The notes beneath the pieces were generated by a model. That model was not told where the DNA came from, did no database searches, and saw only the letters and a list, made by a program, of their open reading frames with translations. From positions 52,214 to 116,213 of the forward strand of contig NZ_VIVQ01000004.1 in assembly GCF_007829035.1 (NCBI RefSeq): 64,000 nt of DNA. Reading direction: 5' to 3'. Each line of letters opens with the position of its first letter. Position 1 is the first letter of the stretch. Shown piece after piece: positions 1 through 8,573 of this stretch. Origin of the DNA: Rudaeicoccus suwonensis. GTDB taxonomy: Bacteria; Actinomycetota; Actinomycetes; Actinomycetales; Dermatophilaceae. Both the position numbers and the translations under genes were made by a program.

Positions 1-545
1 TGAGCTTCGTGGTGCTCGTCGTCGTGCTGCTGATTTCGAGCAACATCATCCGCAGCCGGTACGGCCTGGCACTCATGGCGACGAGGGACAACGAGCTCGC
101 CGCTGCCTCCTCGGGCGTCAACATCGCAGTGGTCAAGACGGTGTCCTTCGGAGTGTCCGGAGCGTTGACCGGCATGGGCGGAAGCCTTTTCGCGATGTAC
201 CTCGGCAGCCTCGTGGCCGACGACTCGTTCACTCTGCTGCTCGCGATCTCGTTGCTGACCGGGCTGGTGATCGGCGGCCAAGGCACCCGCTTCGGGCCCA
301 TCCTCGGCGGGCTCGCCGTCGTCTACATCCCTTACTACACATCGTCATTCGGGCAGGGCGAGGTCTCCGCGGTCATCTTCGGAGTTCTGCTCATCCTGCT
401 CATCTTCATCGCCCCCGAAGGCATCTCCGGATTCATCTTCCGCGAGACACGTCGGTGGCTGCGGGTCATCCCGCGCAGGCCTGAGCCGTTCGTCGGTTCC
501 CAACAACCCGCAGATGCACCAACACAGAAAGGCTCCGTGGCATGA
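1..545 (+). CDS. Branched-chain amino acid-type ABC transporter permease (LivM family), 5' end outside window
   Basis: Membrane permease of a HAAT-type ABC importer. Only the C-terminal ~180 residues are in the window; the frame is open from base 3 and there is no start codon with a ribosome binding site, so the gene begins upstream. The visible part has four to five hydrophobic segments. It carries the LivM cytoplasmic-loop signature near its start (RYGLALMATRDNELAAASSG), which contacts the ATPases. The stop overlaps the ATG of the binding-protein gene (ATGA), so the two are translationally coupled. ATPase genes and a LivH partner are expected upstream. Substrate is not shown by sequence; the downstream acyl-CoA ligases suggest an organic acid rather than an amino acid (inference). 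Confidence 0.9.
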   Translation, partial: SFVVLVVVLLISSNIIRSRYGLALMATRDNELAAASSGVNIAVVKTVSFGVSGALTGMGGSLFAMYLGSLVADDSFTLLLAISLLTGLVIGGQGTRFGPILGGLAVVYIPYYTSSFGQGEVSAVIFGVLLILLIFIAPEGISGFIFRETRRWLRVIPRRPEPFVGSQQPADAPTQKGSVA

Positions 546-1846
546 CATCGAGAACAACCAGGGCCCGACGGATGGCTGTTGCCGTGGTCAGCAGCGTGGC
601 CGTCGTCACGATGGCCGCCTGCTCCTCCTCATCGAGTAGCGGGTCGTCGGCAGGCTCCGACAACTCATCGGGTTCCGGATCCGCCTCAGGATTCAACGTG
701 AACACCGGTGACTGCAACAACCCGAACGTGAACAAGGTCGTCACCGGCTCGTGGACCGTCGGGTACAGCCTGCCGTTGTCGGGACCGGTCGCCGGAGTCG
801 TGGAATACAGCATGGAAGGCTGGAAAGCCCGCATCAAAGCCTTCAACGACGCCGGCGGAATCGACGGTGTCAAGATCAACGTCAAGTACCTCGACGACCA
901 ATTCACGCCGAGTATGGCGAAGACCAATGTCACGCAGTTCATCGAAAGTGACCACGTCGACTCGCTCATCACCTTCGGCACCGGCAGCGTCGGCGCGATG
1001 GCGGATCTGCAGAACGCCGACTGCGTGCCGCTGTTGTACCCGAGTTCGTCCGTCGAGCAGTACCGCGACATCTCCAACTACCCGTGGACGGTGCAGTTCC
1101 TGCCGTCCGGCACGGCGGAGGCGCGGTACGACGTGAAGTACATCCTGTCGCGCTTTCCAAGCGGTGCGACCGTGGGTATCGCCCAGGACCAGACGCAGTC
1201 CGGACTGGGTGAGTACAAGGCCTTCGTGAACGCGGCCAAGGGCACCAAGCTGGACATCTCGGTCGTCGCCGACGAGACCGACCCGAATGCCGCGGCGACC
1301 AAGCTCGCCGCCGGCAAGGTGGAGGTCGTCTACAACGCCGGCATCACCAACGAGTGCGGCCCGCTGGTGACCGCACTGCAACGGGTGGGATTCACCCCCA
1401 AGCTGGTACTCAACCCGAGCAACTGCGCCGACAGCACCGGCTATGTGCAGGCCGGCGAGGCGGCCAACGGCAACGTGGTGCCCAGCTACCTGAAGAACCC
1501 CGCCGACCCGGCACTGGCCAACGACCCCGGGGTGAAGGAGTACCTCTCGCAGGTCACCACCGCGAACAAAGACAACTCGATCGCGGTCGCCGGGTGGGTG
1601 CAGGCGGACCTGCTGATCCACACCCTGCAACTCGCCGCCAAGATGCCCGGCGGTCTCACCCAGGCCAACGCGATCAGGGCCGCCCGCAACATGACCTACG
1701 CCAGCCCGATGCTGCCCAACGGCATCAGCTGGATCAGCAAGCCGAACGAACTCATCGGCATGAGCGGATTCCAGACGCTGGTGTGGAACGCCGCGACCAA
1801 GACCTTCACGACCCAGGGCGGGATCATCGATCTGAGCGCCAGCTGA
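542..1846 (+). CDS. ABC transporter substrate-binding lipoprotein (Peripla_BP_6 / LivK type)
   Basis: Extracytoplasmic solute-binding protein, 434 aa. The N terminus has basic residues, a hydrophobic stretch and a lipobox ending in Cys27 (TMAAC), followed by a Ser/Gly-rich linker typical of actinobacterial lipoproteins. The mature part starts with a motif of this fold (TGSWTVGYSLPLSGPVAGVV) and matches the family length. Its ATG overlaps the permease stop. A hairpin follows the gene, and two CoA ligases follow that. LivK-fold proteins in such neighbourhoods often bind aromatic or fatty acids; that would fit here but is inference. Confidence 0.92.
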   Translation: MTSRTTRARRMAVAVVSSVAVVTMAACSSSSSSGSSAGSDNSSGSGSASGFNVNTGDCNNPNVNKVVTGSWTVGYSLPLSGPVAGVVEYSMEGWKARIKAFNDAGGIDGVKINVKYLDDQFTPSMAKTNVTQFIESDHVDSLITFGTGSVGAMADLQNADCVPLLYPSSSVEQYRDISNYPWTVQFLPSGTAEARYDVKYILSRFPSGATVGIAQDQTQSGLGEYKAFVNAAKGTKLDISVVADETDPNAAATKLAAGKVEVVYNAGITNECGPLVTALQRVGFTPKLVLNPSNCADSTGYVQAGEAANGNVVPSYLKNPADPALANDPGVKEYLSQVTTANKDNSIAVAGWVQADLLIHTLQLAAKMPGGLTQANAIRAARNMTYASPMLPNGISWISKPNELIGMSGFQTLVWNAATKTFTTQGGIIDLSAS

Positions 1847-1869
1847 CCCGGCAGCAACCCGACAGGTCC

Positions 1870-1901
1870 GGGCGTGAGTCTCACCAACGAGGCTCACGCC
1901 C
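1870..1901 (+). terminator. Stem-loop after the transporter genes
   Basis: Perfect 9-bp inverted repeat, GGGCGTGAG and CTCACGCCC, with a 14-nt loop, 24 bases after the binding-protein stop. There is no U-tract, which is usual for actinobacterial terminators. It could also be an attenuating or RNA-stabilising hairpin between the transporter and ligase genes. Confidence 0.5.
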
Positions 1902-1940
1902 GTGACACGCTCACGGCAACAGAAATGAGAGGTCTGCACC

Positions 1941-3656
1941 ATGGCCGCGCGGAAGATGCACCCCCAGTCGCGAATCGACGAGTACCGCCGCAAGGGCTGG
2001 TGGACGGGCGAGACCGTCCAGCAACTGTTCATCGACCGCGTCGCCGAACGCGGCGACGCGGTCGCCACCGTCGATCCGCTCAACAAGGCCGATCTGGTCG
2101 ACCTGCCCGCTCGCCGGCTCAGTTGGTACGACGTGGCGCGCGAGGTCGAAGCCCTCGCGGCGGTGCTGCGTGCGCACGACATCGGCGAGGGCGATGTGAT
2201 CGTGCTGCAACTGCCCAACATCGTCGAACTCGTCGTCGCCTATCTCGCGGCCTGGCGGGTGCGCGCCATTGTCTCCCCACTACCGGTGCAATATCGCCGG
2301 CACGAGATCGTCGAACTCGGTTCGCTCAGCAAGCCGAAGGCCTTCCTCACCGCCGACCGCATCGGGACCCGCTCGGTAGCCGCTGACGTCGTCACGGCAC
2401 GCGACGACCTGCCGTCGCTGCAGACGGTGCTCTACTACGGGCCGACCACCGTCGCAGGCGCTCACCGGATCGAGACCGGTCTGGGCCGTGTCGGCGACGA
2501 CGACCTGGCCGCCGTCGAGGCGTATGCCGCGGCACATCCGGTCGACCCCAACGACTGCATCACGATCTGCTGGACCTCGGGCACCGAGAGCCGGCCCAAG
2601 GGCGTTCCGCGAGCCCACTACGAGTGGCTGATCATGAGCTGGGACACGGTGTACTCACCGGACCTGACCAGCGAATCACGCCTGCTCAACCCGTTCCCTA
2701 TGGTCAACATGGCCGGGATCAACGGGATGTTCCTGCCGTGGCTACGGGTCGGTTGTGTGCTGGTGCAACACCACCCGTTCGACCTGGGTGTCTTCCTGCA
2801 GCAGGTCGAGCAGGAACGGATCACCTACACGGTGGCACCGCCGGCCCTGCTCGCCACGTTGCTGCAGCGACAGGAGATCCTGCAGGGGACCGACATCTCC
2901 ACGCTGCGCCAGATCGGGTCGGGTTCGGCGCCACTGCAGGAGTGGATGGTGCGTGGCTGGCACGAGCGCTACGGCATCGCCGTCATCAACTTCTTCGGTT
3001 CCAACGAGGGCATCTCGCTGATGACCGACGTGAAGCTGATGACCGACCCGGGTCAGCGTGCGCGATTCTTCCCTAGGTATGGCGGTGACCGCGTCTGGTC
3101 GTTCCCGGCGGCGGCGTCCACCACGGTCAAACTGGTCGATGTCGCGACCGGCGTGGAGATCGACGAGCCCGGCATACCTGGTGAACTGCGGTTGAAAGGC
3201 CCGAGCCTGTTCGCGGGCTACCTGGACGGCGCGCACGTGTCCGACCCGTTCGACGAGGACGGATTCCTCAAGACCGGTGACATGTTCGCCATCGACGGTC
3301 CGCAGAACCAGTTCCTGCGGTATGTCGATCGCTCCAAGGACATGATCATCCGGGGTGGGATGAACATCGCACCGGCGGAACTCGAGACGTTGATCGGCGC
3401 CCACCCCTTGGTGACGGAGGTGGCCGTCGTGGGATACCCCGACGATCTGCTGGGCGAGCGCGCGTGCGCCGTGGTCGCCCTGACGCCGGGGGCCGAGCTG
3501 ACGCTGCCGGAACTCGTCGAACACCTGCGCAGCTATGACATCGCCAGCTACAAGCTGCCGGAGCGACTCATCGTGCTGGACAACCTGCCCCGCAATCCGG
3601 TGGGCAAGGTCCTCAAGCGTCAGCTGCGCGACGACGTGCAGCGGCAGACCGCATGA
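1941..3656 (+). CDS. AMP-dependent acyl-CoA synthetase/ligase
   Basis: Adenylate-forming enzyme of 571 aa that activates a carboxylic acid with ATP and CoA. The P-loop-like motif TSGTESRPKG is near residue 212, a variant of the usual TSGTTGxPKG. The C-terminal hinge and lysine regions are present (RYVDRSKDMIIRGGMNIAPA; NPVGKVLKRQLR with the catalytic Lys). The start is set by a GAGAGG ribosome binding site 8 bases before the ATG. The gene overlaps the next ligase by four bases (ATGA). Relatives include cyclohexanecarboxylate- and DHB-type ligases, but substrate cannot be read from sequence. Confidence 0.9.
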   Translation: MAARKMHPQSRIDEYRRKGWWTGETVQQLFIDRVAERGDAVATVDPLNKADLVDLPARRLSWYDVAREVEALAAVLRAHDIGEGDVIVLQLPNIVELVVAYLAAWRVRAIVSPLPVQYRRHEIVELGSLSKPKAFLTADRIGTRSVAADVVTARDDLPSLQTVLYYGPTTVAGAHRIETGLGRVGDDDLAAVEAYAAAHPVDPNDCITICWTSGTESRPKGVPRAHYEWLIMSWDTVYSPDLTSESRLLNPFPMVNMAGINGMFLPWLRVGCVLVQHHPFDLGVFLQQVEQERITYTVAPPALLATLLQRQEILQGTDISTLRQIGSGSAPLQEWMVRGWHERYGIAVINFFGSNEGISLMTDVKLMTDPGQRARFFPRYGGDRVWSFPAAASTTVKLVDVATGVEIDEPGIPGELRLKGPSLFAGYLDGAHVSDPFDEDGFLKTGDMFAIDGPQNQFLRYVDRSKDMIIRGGMNIAPAELETLIGAHPLVTEVAVVGYPDDLLGERACAVVALTPGAELTLPELVEHLRSYDIASYKLPERLIVLDNLPRNPVGKVLKRQLRDDVQRQTA

Positions 3657-5224
3657 TCGTCGACGACACCGTCGGCGCGATGCTGGCCGCATCACTACGA
3701 CGCGGCGGCGACCGGCCCGCGCTGCGAATGGCCGACGCCATACGTACGCACCGCGAACTCCTCGACCACGCCAACAGATTCGCCAATGCGCTGCGCGGAT
3801 CGGGCCTGCGGCCGGGCGACCCGGTGGCGCTGATGCTCACCGACCGGTTCGAATCCGTGGAGGCCTACCTCGGTTGCCTCATCGGAGGATTCGCCGCCGT
3901 GCACGTCAACGACCGGTGGGCCGCCCGTGAGGTGCAGGCAGTGCTCGCCGATGCCGGTGCCCGTGGCTTCGTCTACACCGACGGCGTCGGCGAATCGGTC
4001 TCCGCGATCGACGCACTCGGTGACATCCCGGCCGTGATCGCGATCGGCGAACCCGTCGCGGCCGGACACCACCTTTGGTCGAATTTTCTGGAGGCTGCCC
4101 GGCCGGTGGCACCCGACGCCGCCGGCGGGACCGATCCGAACGACCTCACGATCATCGGCTACACCAGCGGAACGACCGGCCGCCCCAAGGGCGTCGTGCA
4201 TACGCAGCGCTCACTGTCGCGGACGATCCGGCACATGCCGGTGCACTTCGAGTTCCGACCGCGCAATCGCACGGCGTTCACCGGGACGTTGTCGTTCGTC
4301 TCGGGCATCTGGGGCGTGCTGCTGCCGACGCTCTATCTCGGCGGAGAGGTGTCGTTCATGGCCGGACTGGACGCCGACGAGTGGATCTCACGGATGATTC
4401 AGCAGTCGTCGATGTCGACCTACGTGCCCACTCCGCTGGCGGGCGACTTCAACGAGCAGATCCACCGACGGCCGGAGGTGCTGCGGACGCTGCGCTCGGT
4501 GCTGCATTCCGGTTCGCAGATTCCGCCGCTCACCCTGCGCCGCACCGTCGAACTCATCGGCGCCCGCATGGTCGAGTGCTACGGAATGACCGAGACCGGC
4601 GCACCCGTCACCACCACCGAGCCGGACGACTGGTCCGCGGACTGCCGCGCCGACGACATCTACGCCAGTGCCGGTCGGCCGATGCATCTGGCGGACGTGC
4701 GCATCATCGACCGCGACGGTGCGCAACTGCCGACAGGTGAGACCGGCGAGATCAGCGTCAGCTCGGAGACGCAGTTTCTCGGCTATCTCAACGACCCTGC
4801 CCTCACTGCGCAGACGCTCGTCGACGGACGCATCCGCACCGGCGACGTGGGCCGACTGGACGACGCCGGTTATCTGTATGTCACCGACCGGGCGAAGGAC
4901 ATGATCCTGTCCGGTGGCATGAACGTCTTCCCGGCCGAGGTGGAGTCCGCGATGGTGGATGTTCCGGGATTGCAGGAGATAGCGGTCTTCGGCATACCGC
5001 ACGAGCGCTGGGGCGAGACCGTGGTCGCCGTGGCGGTGCGCACCGACGCCGACCTCGACGAGGCCGCGGTGATCGAGGCGGCGCGCGCCCGGCTCGCGTC
5101 ATACAAGAAGCCCACGAGCGTGCGCTTCGTCGACGCGCTGCCGCGCACCGCGAGCCTGAAGATCGACAAGCCGGCGCTGCGCCGAGCCTGGGTGGACCTG
5201 CCGCCCGAGCCGGACAAGCACTGA
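3653..5224 (+). CDS. AMP-dependent acyl-CoA synthetase/ligase
   Basis: Second adenylate-forming CoA ligase (523 aa), translationally coupled to the first through an ATGA overlap. It has the canonical motif YTSGTTGRPKG near residue 169, the YGMTETG motif, the hinge (VTDRAKDMILSGGMNVFPAE) and a C-terminal lysine region (TASLKIDKPALR). The two ligases differ clearly in sequence, so this is not a recent duplication; they probably act on different intermediates of one pathway. Convergent with the crotonase operon that ends 27 bases downstream. Confidence 0.9.
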   Translation: MIVDDTVGAMLAASLRRGGDRPALRMADAIRTHRELLDHANRFANALRGSGLRPGDPVALMLTDRFESVEAYLGCLIGGFAAVHVNDRWAAREVQAVLADAGARGFVYTDGVGESVSAIDALGDIPAVIAIGEPVAAGHHLWSNFLEAARPVAPDAAGGTDPNDLTIIGYTSGTTGRPKGVVHTQRSLSRTIRHMPVHFEFRPRNRTAFTGTLSFVSGIWGVLLPTLYLGGEVSFMAGLDADEWISRMIQQSSMSTYVPTPLAGDFNEQIHRRPEVLRTLRSVLHSGSQIPPLTLRRTVELIGARMVECYGMTETGAPVTTTEPDDWSADCRADDIYASAGRPMHLADVRIIDRDGAQLPTGETGEISVSSETQFLGYLNDPALTAQTLVDGRIRTGDVGRLDDAGYLYVTDRAKDMILSGGMNVFPAEVESAMVDVPGLQEIAVFGIPHERWGETVVAVAVRTDADLDEAAVIEAARARLASYKKPTSVRFVDALPRTASLKIDKPALRRAWVDLPPEPDKH

Positions 5225-5251
5225 CCGGGCGGCACACGTCGGCCGGTGGGT

Positions 5252-6067
5252 TCAGTCCGGCTGACGCGCCAGCCCGCCCTCCCCCAACGGCGCGAAGGAC
5301 GGCGGGCGGCGTTCCACGAAGCTCATGACCCCCTCATGGAAGTCCACCGACGCCAGCGCGGCGTGCTCGCGTCTCTCGGCATCGGCGACCACCTCCAGGA
5401 AGCTGCTCTCGCTGCCCTGGCGCAACTGCTGCTTGATGTGCTGCACCGACGCCGGCGAGCAGTTGAGCGCGAGGTCGCGGGCGTAGGTGAGCACCTCCGC
5501 CATGAACTCCGGTGCCGCGATGAGCCGGTGGACCAGTCCGATCCGCTCGGCCTCGGTGGTCGTGAAGGTGCGGCCCGACACCAGCAACTCGGTCGCGCGG
5601 CTCGCCCCGATCAGGCGCGGCAGCAGGTATGACGCAGCGTGCAGCGCGGGCAGTCCGCGACGTGCGAAGGCCGTGCTCAGCCGCGCATCCGGGACGGCCA
5701 GCCGGACGTCGCACATCATCGTCTGCACGAGGCCGAAACCCGCTGCGGCGCCGTTGATCGCGGCGATCATCGGCTTGGGGACCGTCATGGGATACCAGTC
5801 GGGTTGCTCGATGTCGGCCATCTCGGGGTTGAACTCCCCCGTCTGCGTGTAGACCTGCAACTCCTCGGTGTCGGCGCCGGGACAGAACGTGCTGCCGGCC
5901 CCGGTGATGACGATGCATCGCACAGAGGCATCCTCGACGCACTGCTGCAACCGGTCGTAGTACCTGCGCTGCAGGGGCACCGTCCAGGCGTTGCGACGGT
6001 GCGGCCGGTTCAGCGTGAGTATGGCGACGCCGTCGACGTCGTCGCGCAGGACCAGTTCATCGGACAC
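5252..6067 (-). CDS. Enoyl-CoA hydratase/isomerase (crotonase) family protein
   Basis: Crotonase-fold enzyme, 271 aa, last gene of a three-gene minus-strand operon. The oxyanion-hole segments are visible: the first around GAGSTFCPGADTEEL and the second around INGAAAGFGLVQTMMCD. Where classical hydratases carry catalytic Glu residues this protein has RRGLPALHAASYLLPR, so the exact reaction (hydration, isomerisation, hydrolysis or retro-aldol cleavage) is open. GTG start; no better start upstream. The gene is 53 bases after the SnoaL-like gene. Confidence 0.85.
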   Translation of the reverse strand: MSDELVLRDDVDGVAILTLNRPHRRNAWTVPLQRRYYDRLQQCVEDASVRCIVITGAGSTFCPGADTEELQVYTQTGEFNPEMADIEQPDWYPMTVPKPMIAAINGAAAGFGLVQTMMCDVRLAVPDARLSTAFARRGLPALHAASYLLPRLIGASRATELLVSGRTFTTTEAERIGLVHRLIAAPEFMAEVLTYARDLALNCSPASVQHIKQQLRQGSESSFLEVVADAERREHAALASVDFHEGVMSFVERRPPSFAPLGEGGLARQPD

Positions 6068-6120
6068 GGCTGCGACCTCTCATCCATCGGCGCGCGATGC
6101 GCCGGAGTCGGGTGGGCACC

Positions 6121-6513
6121 TCACGGCCGGAAACGGGCTGCCTGGGCTGAGTCGATGTACTCGTCCAGCCGGGTGATCCGCCCGTCCTCGCCGACGAGCG
6201 CCACGACGCAGGCGTTCATGGCCAGCTCCTCGCCGCTCGCGCGGTGCGTGCCACGCAGGACGTGCTGTTGCACCACGCCCCCCTCGAACACGTGGATGCG
6301 ACGGTCGGTGTAGCGCCGGTCGGCCACCCACTCGGCCATCCGGGTCAACAACCGGGCGTTCTGCTCGACCGTCTGCACCCGGTCGTCGTGGTTGTGCCAG
6401 ATCTGGGCATCCGGAGCGTAAACCTCGAAAATGTCTGTCGCATCACCGGATTCGGCTGCGGCGATGATGCGGTCGAGGAGCTGGATGTACTCGTGTCGGT
6501 GCTCGTCGGTCAT
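6121..6513 (-). CDS. SnoaL-like / NTF2-fold protein
   Basis: Small 130-aa alpha+beta-barrel protein of the NTF2/SnoaL superfamily, which includes ketosteroid isomerases, polyketide cyclases and dehydratase-like enzymes. Visible family traits are the N-terminal helix (EYIQLLDRIIAAAESGDATD), the early motif YAPDAQIWHNHDD and the C-terminal strand GRITRLDEYIDSAQAARF. It lies 13 bases after the nitronate monooxygenase-like gene and is probably cotranscribed. The chemistry is not predictable from sequence; a role in isomerising or dehydrating a ring intermediate is inference. Confidence 0.75.
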   Translation of the reverse strand: MTDEHRHEYIQLLDRIIAAAESGDATDIFEVYAPDAQIWHNHDDRVQTVEQNARLLTRMAEWVADRRYTDRRIHVFEGGVVQQHVLRGTHRASGEELAMNACVVALVGEDGRITRLDEYIDSAQAARFRP

Positions 6514-6526
6514 GCGATGCCCTTCT

Positions 6527-7486
6527 TCATGTCGCCGGTGCGCCGCGGGTCTGCAGCGTCATACGTCTGGTCATGGCCTCGCGGTATTCGCGCTCGAGAC
6601 GGTCGACGACAGCAGCGGCGGGCTCGATCCCGTGGATCGTCTGCAGGCCCTGCCCCGCTGCCCAGATGTCCTTCCACCGCTTATGGCCGGCGTCGCTGCC
6701 GCTGTTGTAACTGCGGATCGCGGGGGCGCCCATGTCGCCCGGGTCGTAACCGTTGGCGGCGAGGCTCGGCCGCAGCCATGATGCGTCCGTGCCGGTGACG
6801 GCCGAACTGACGATCAGGTCGTCGAGTCCGTGGTCGACGACCATCTGCTTGTACTCCTGCACCGCCAGGCTCTCGGTCGTTGCAAGAAATCTCGTGCCGA
6901 CGTACACCAGGTCGGCTCCTGCGGTGACCGCGCCGGCCACGCCGTAGCCGTCGCTGATCCCGCCACCGACAGCGATGATGCCGTCGAAGAACTCGCGGAC
7001 CGCGCTGATGAAAGCGAACGGCGACAGGTGACCGGTGTGCCCGCCGGCGCCCGCGCAGATGCACGCGAGTCCGTCAACCCCGGCAGCGACCGCCTTCTGC
7101 GCCAGGCCCACGCTGACGACGTCGGCGATCACCAGTCCGCCGTAGCCCTTGACGACCTCCATCACCGGCTTCGGGGAGCCCAGCGCAGTGATGACCACCG
7201 GTGGCCGGTGCTCGGCGACGACCTTGAGGTCGGCGGCGAGGCGATCGTTGGTGCGATGCGTCACCAGGTTGACCGCCCACGGCAGCGTCGCGCCGTTGCT
7301 CGTGCGTAAGCCCGTGCGAATAGTGGACATCCACTCGTCGAGGTCGTCGACGGTCCGGGCGTTCGGCGCCGGGAAGGCGCCCAGTGCGCCCGCCCGACCG
7401 GCCGCAATGACCAGGTCGGGGCCGGTGATCAGGAACATCGGTGCGGCAACCACCGGCACACGCAACTGGCCCAGCACTTCTCTCAC
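6527..7486 (-). CDS. Nitronate monooxygenase / 2-nitropropane dioxygenase family flavoprotein
   Basis: TIM-barrel FMN enzyme of the NMO family. The N-terminal LRVPVVAAPMFLI strand, GLACICAGAGGHTGH segment and phosphate-binding region (IIAVGGGISDG, AGADLVYVGTRFLAT) are all present. The GTG at 7486 is preferred because AAGGGG lies nine bases upstream; an ATG at 7495 is an alternative but has no spacing from that sequence. First gene of the minus-strand operon that continues with the SnoaL-like and crotonase genes. Distant NMO relatives in lipid and sterol operons reduce or oxidise enoyl or keto intermediates, so true nitronate oxidation is not assured. Confidence 0.82.
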   Translation of the reverse strand: MREVLGQLRVPVVAAPMFLITGPDLVIAAGRAGALGAFPAPNARTVDDLDEWMSTIRTGLRTSNGATLPWAVNLVTHRTNDRLAADLKVVAEHRPPVVITALGSPKPVMEVVKGYGGLVIADVVSVGLAQKAVAAGVDGLACICAGAGGHTGHLSPFAFISAVREFFDGIIAVGGGISDGYGVAGAVTAGADLVYVGTRFLATTESLAVQEYKQMVVDHGLDDLIVSSAVTGTDASWLRPSLAANGYDPGDMGAPAIRSYNSGSDAGHKRWKDIWAAGQGLQTIHGIEPAAAVVDRLEREYREAMTRRMTLQTRGAPAT

Positions 7487-7526
7487 CCGACACATCCCCT
7501 TCGCGAACCGGATCCGAATGCCTAAC

Positions 7527-7546
7527 ACTACAACTAGCAGAGTAAC
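7527..7546. promoter_or_regulatory. Candidate operator, copy 1 of a 20-bp site shared with 17301-17320
   Basis: ACTACAACTAGCAGAGTAAC, between the divergent nitronate monooxygenase-like and crotonase operons. It matches the site at 17301-17320 at 18 of 20 positions. No other function (coding, hairpin) explains it. Probably bound by a regulator of the catabolic genes, whose own gene is not in the window. Confidence 0.55.
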
Positions 7547-7587
7547 CATGACTTGCGGAAGACCCTGATGTCATTCGGCGTCGACCC

Positions 7588-7616
7588 TTGCCGACAGCAT
7601 GAGTGACTGCTACAAC
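7588..7616 (+). promoter_or_regulatory. Sigma-70-type promoter of the seven-gene catabolic operon, probably leaderless
   Basis: TTGCCG (7588-7593), a 17-base spacer and TACAAC (7611-7616). The ATG of the crotonase gene begins 7 bases after the -10 box, so transcription would start at or next to the start codon, giving a leaderless mRNA. There is no Shine-Dalgarno sequence here, consistent with this. Confidence 0.6.
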
Positions 7617-7622
7617 TGAAGT

Positions 7623-8573
7623 ATGACGTCGTCGATCTCGGCCCCGGCTCCGGCCTACCGACACCTGGAGTATCTGGTGGACGACGGCATCGTCACGATC
7701 GCGCTCAACCGCCCGGAGCAGATGAACACCGTCGGCCCTGACATGCGCGACGAACTCGTCGCCGCGTTCGTCGCCGCCGATGAGGATCCCGAGGTGCGGG
7801 CGATCGTGGTGACCGGCCGCGGGCGCGCATTCTGCGCGGGGGCGGACGTGTCCGGCGGTGCCAGGACCTTCCACGCGGAGTCCGCCGGGTGGGGACCGGT
7901 CGAGGAGTTCCGCGACGGCGGCGGCCGGATCACCATGCAGATCTTCCGCAGCACCAAACCGGTGATCGGAGCAGTCAACGGCGTCGCGGCCGGACTCGGC
8001 GCGACGATGTTGTTGCCGATGGACATCCTGCTCGCCGCCGAAACTGCCCGAATCGGCTTCGTTTTCGCGCGTCGTGGGCTGGTACCGGAAGCATGCTCCA
8101 CGTGGTTCCTGCCGCGCCGGGTCGGCATTTCACGCGCCGCGGAGTGGCTTTACACCGGCCGGATGATCCCGGCCGCGGATGCTGCAGCCGCCGGACTCAT
8201 CGGCCGGGTGCTGCCCGCGGACGAATTGCTGCCGGCCGCCTACGCTCTGGCCCGGGAGATCGCCGACAACAGCGCACCCGTGGCCGTCGGCGTGATCCGT
8301 CAGATGATCTGGCGGGTCAGCGGAGCCGAGCATCCGATGGCCGCACACCGGGTCGACTCGGCGATGAACCACGCCCTGGGTCAGGGCCCTGACGTCGCCG
8401 AAGGCATCCAGGCATTCCTGGACAAACGGCCTCCCGAATTCACCGGACGTTTGCCGAGCGACGCGCCCGCCGGCTTCCCGTGGTGGGACGAGCCGGAGTT
8501 CGTCCCGGTGCTGCCACGCCAGGAGCAGCATCCGACGACAGGCTCCGACATATCCGAGGTGACTCAGCCGTGA
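7623..8573 (+). CDS. Enoyl-CoA hydratase/isomerase (crotonase) family protein
   Basis: Crotonase-fold protein of 316 aa, first gene of a tightly packed seven-gene plus-strand operon. Motifs: RPEQMNTVGPDM, VTGRGRAFCAGADVSGG (first oxyanion-hole loop), GAVNGVAAGLGATMLLPMDI (second loop), then IGFVFARRGLVPEACSTWFL with the Glu of the catalytic region (E in LVPEA) retained. The C-terminal extension (KRPPEFTGRLPSDAPAGFPW) resembles enoyl-CoA hydratases of mycobacterial lipid degradation. Its TGA overlaps the GTG of the VOC gene by four bases. Confidence 0.88.
   Translation: MTSSISAPAPAYRHLEYLVDDGIVTIALNRPEQMNTVGPDMRDELVAAFVAADEDPEVRAIVVTGRGRAFCAGADVSGGARTFHAESAGWGPVEEFRDGGGRITMQIFRSTKPVIGAVNGVAAGLGATMLLPMDILLAAETARIGFVFARRGLVPEACSTWFLPRRVGISRAAEWLYTGRMIPAADAAAAGLIGRVLPADELLPAAYALAREIADNSAPVAVGVIRQMIWRVSGAEHPMAAHRVDSAMNHALGQGPDVAEGIQAFLDKRPPEFTGRLPSDAPAGFPWWDEPEFVPVLPRQEQHPTTGSDISEVTQP

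Noticed and set aside
6527..7486. Naming the flavoprotein an enoyl-ACP reductase (FabK)
   Set aside because: FabK and NMO are related, but the context lacks fatty acid synthesis genes and the sequence gives no decisive FabK feature.
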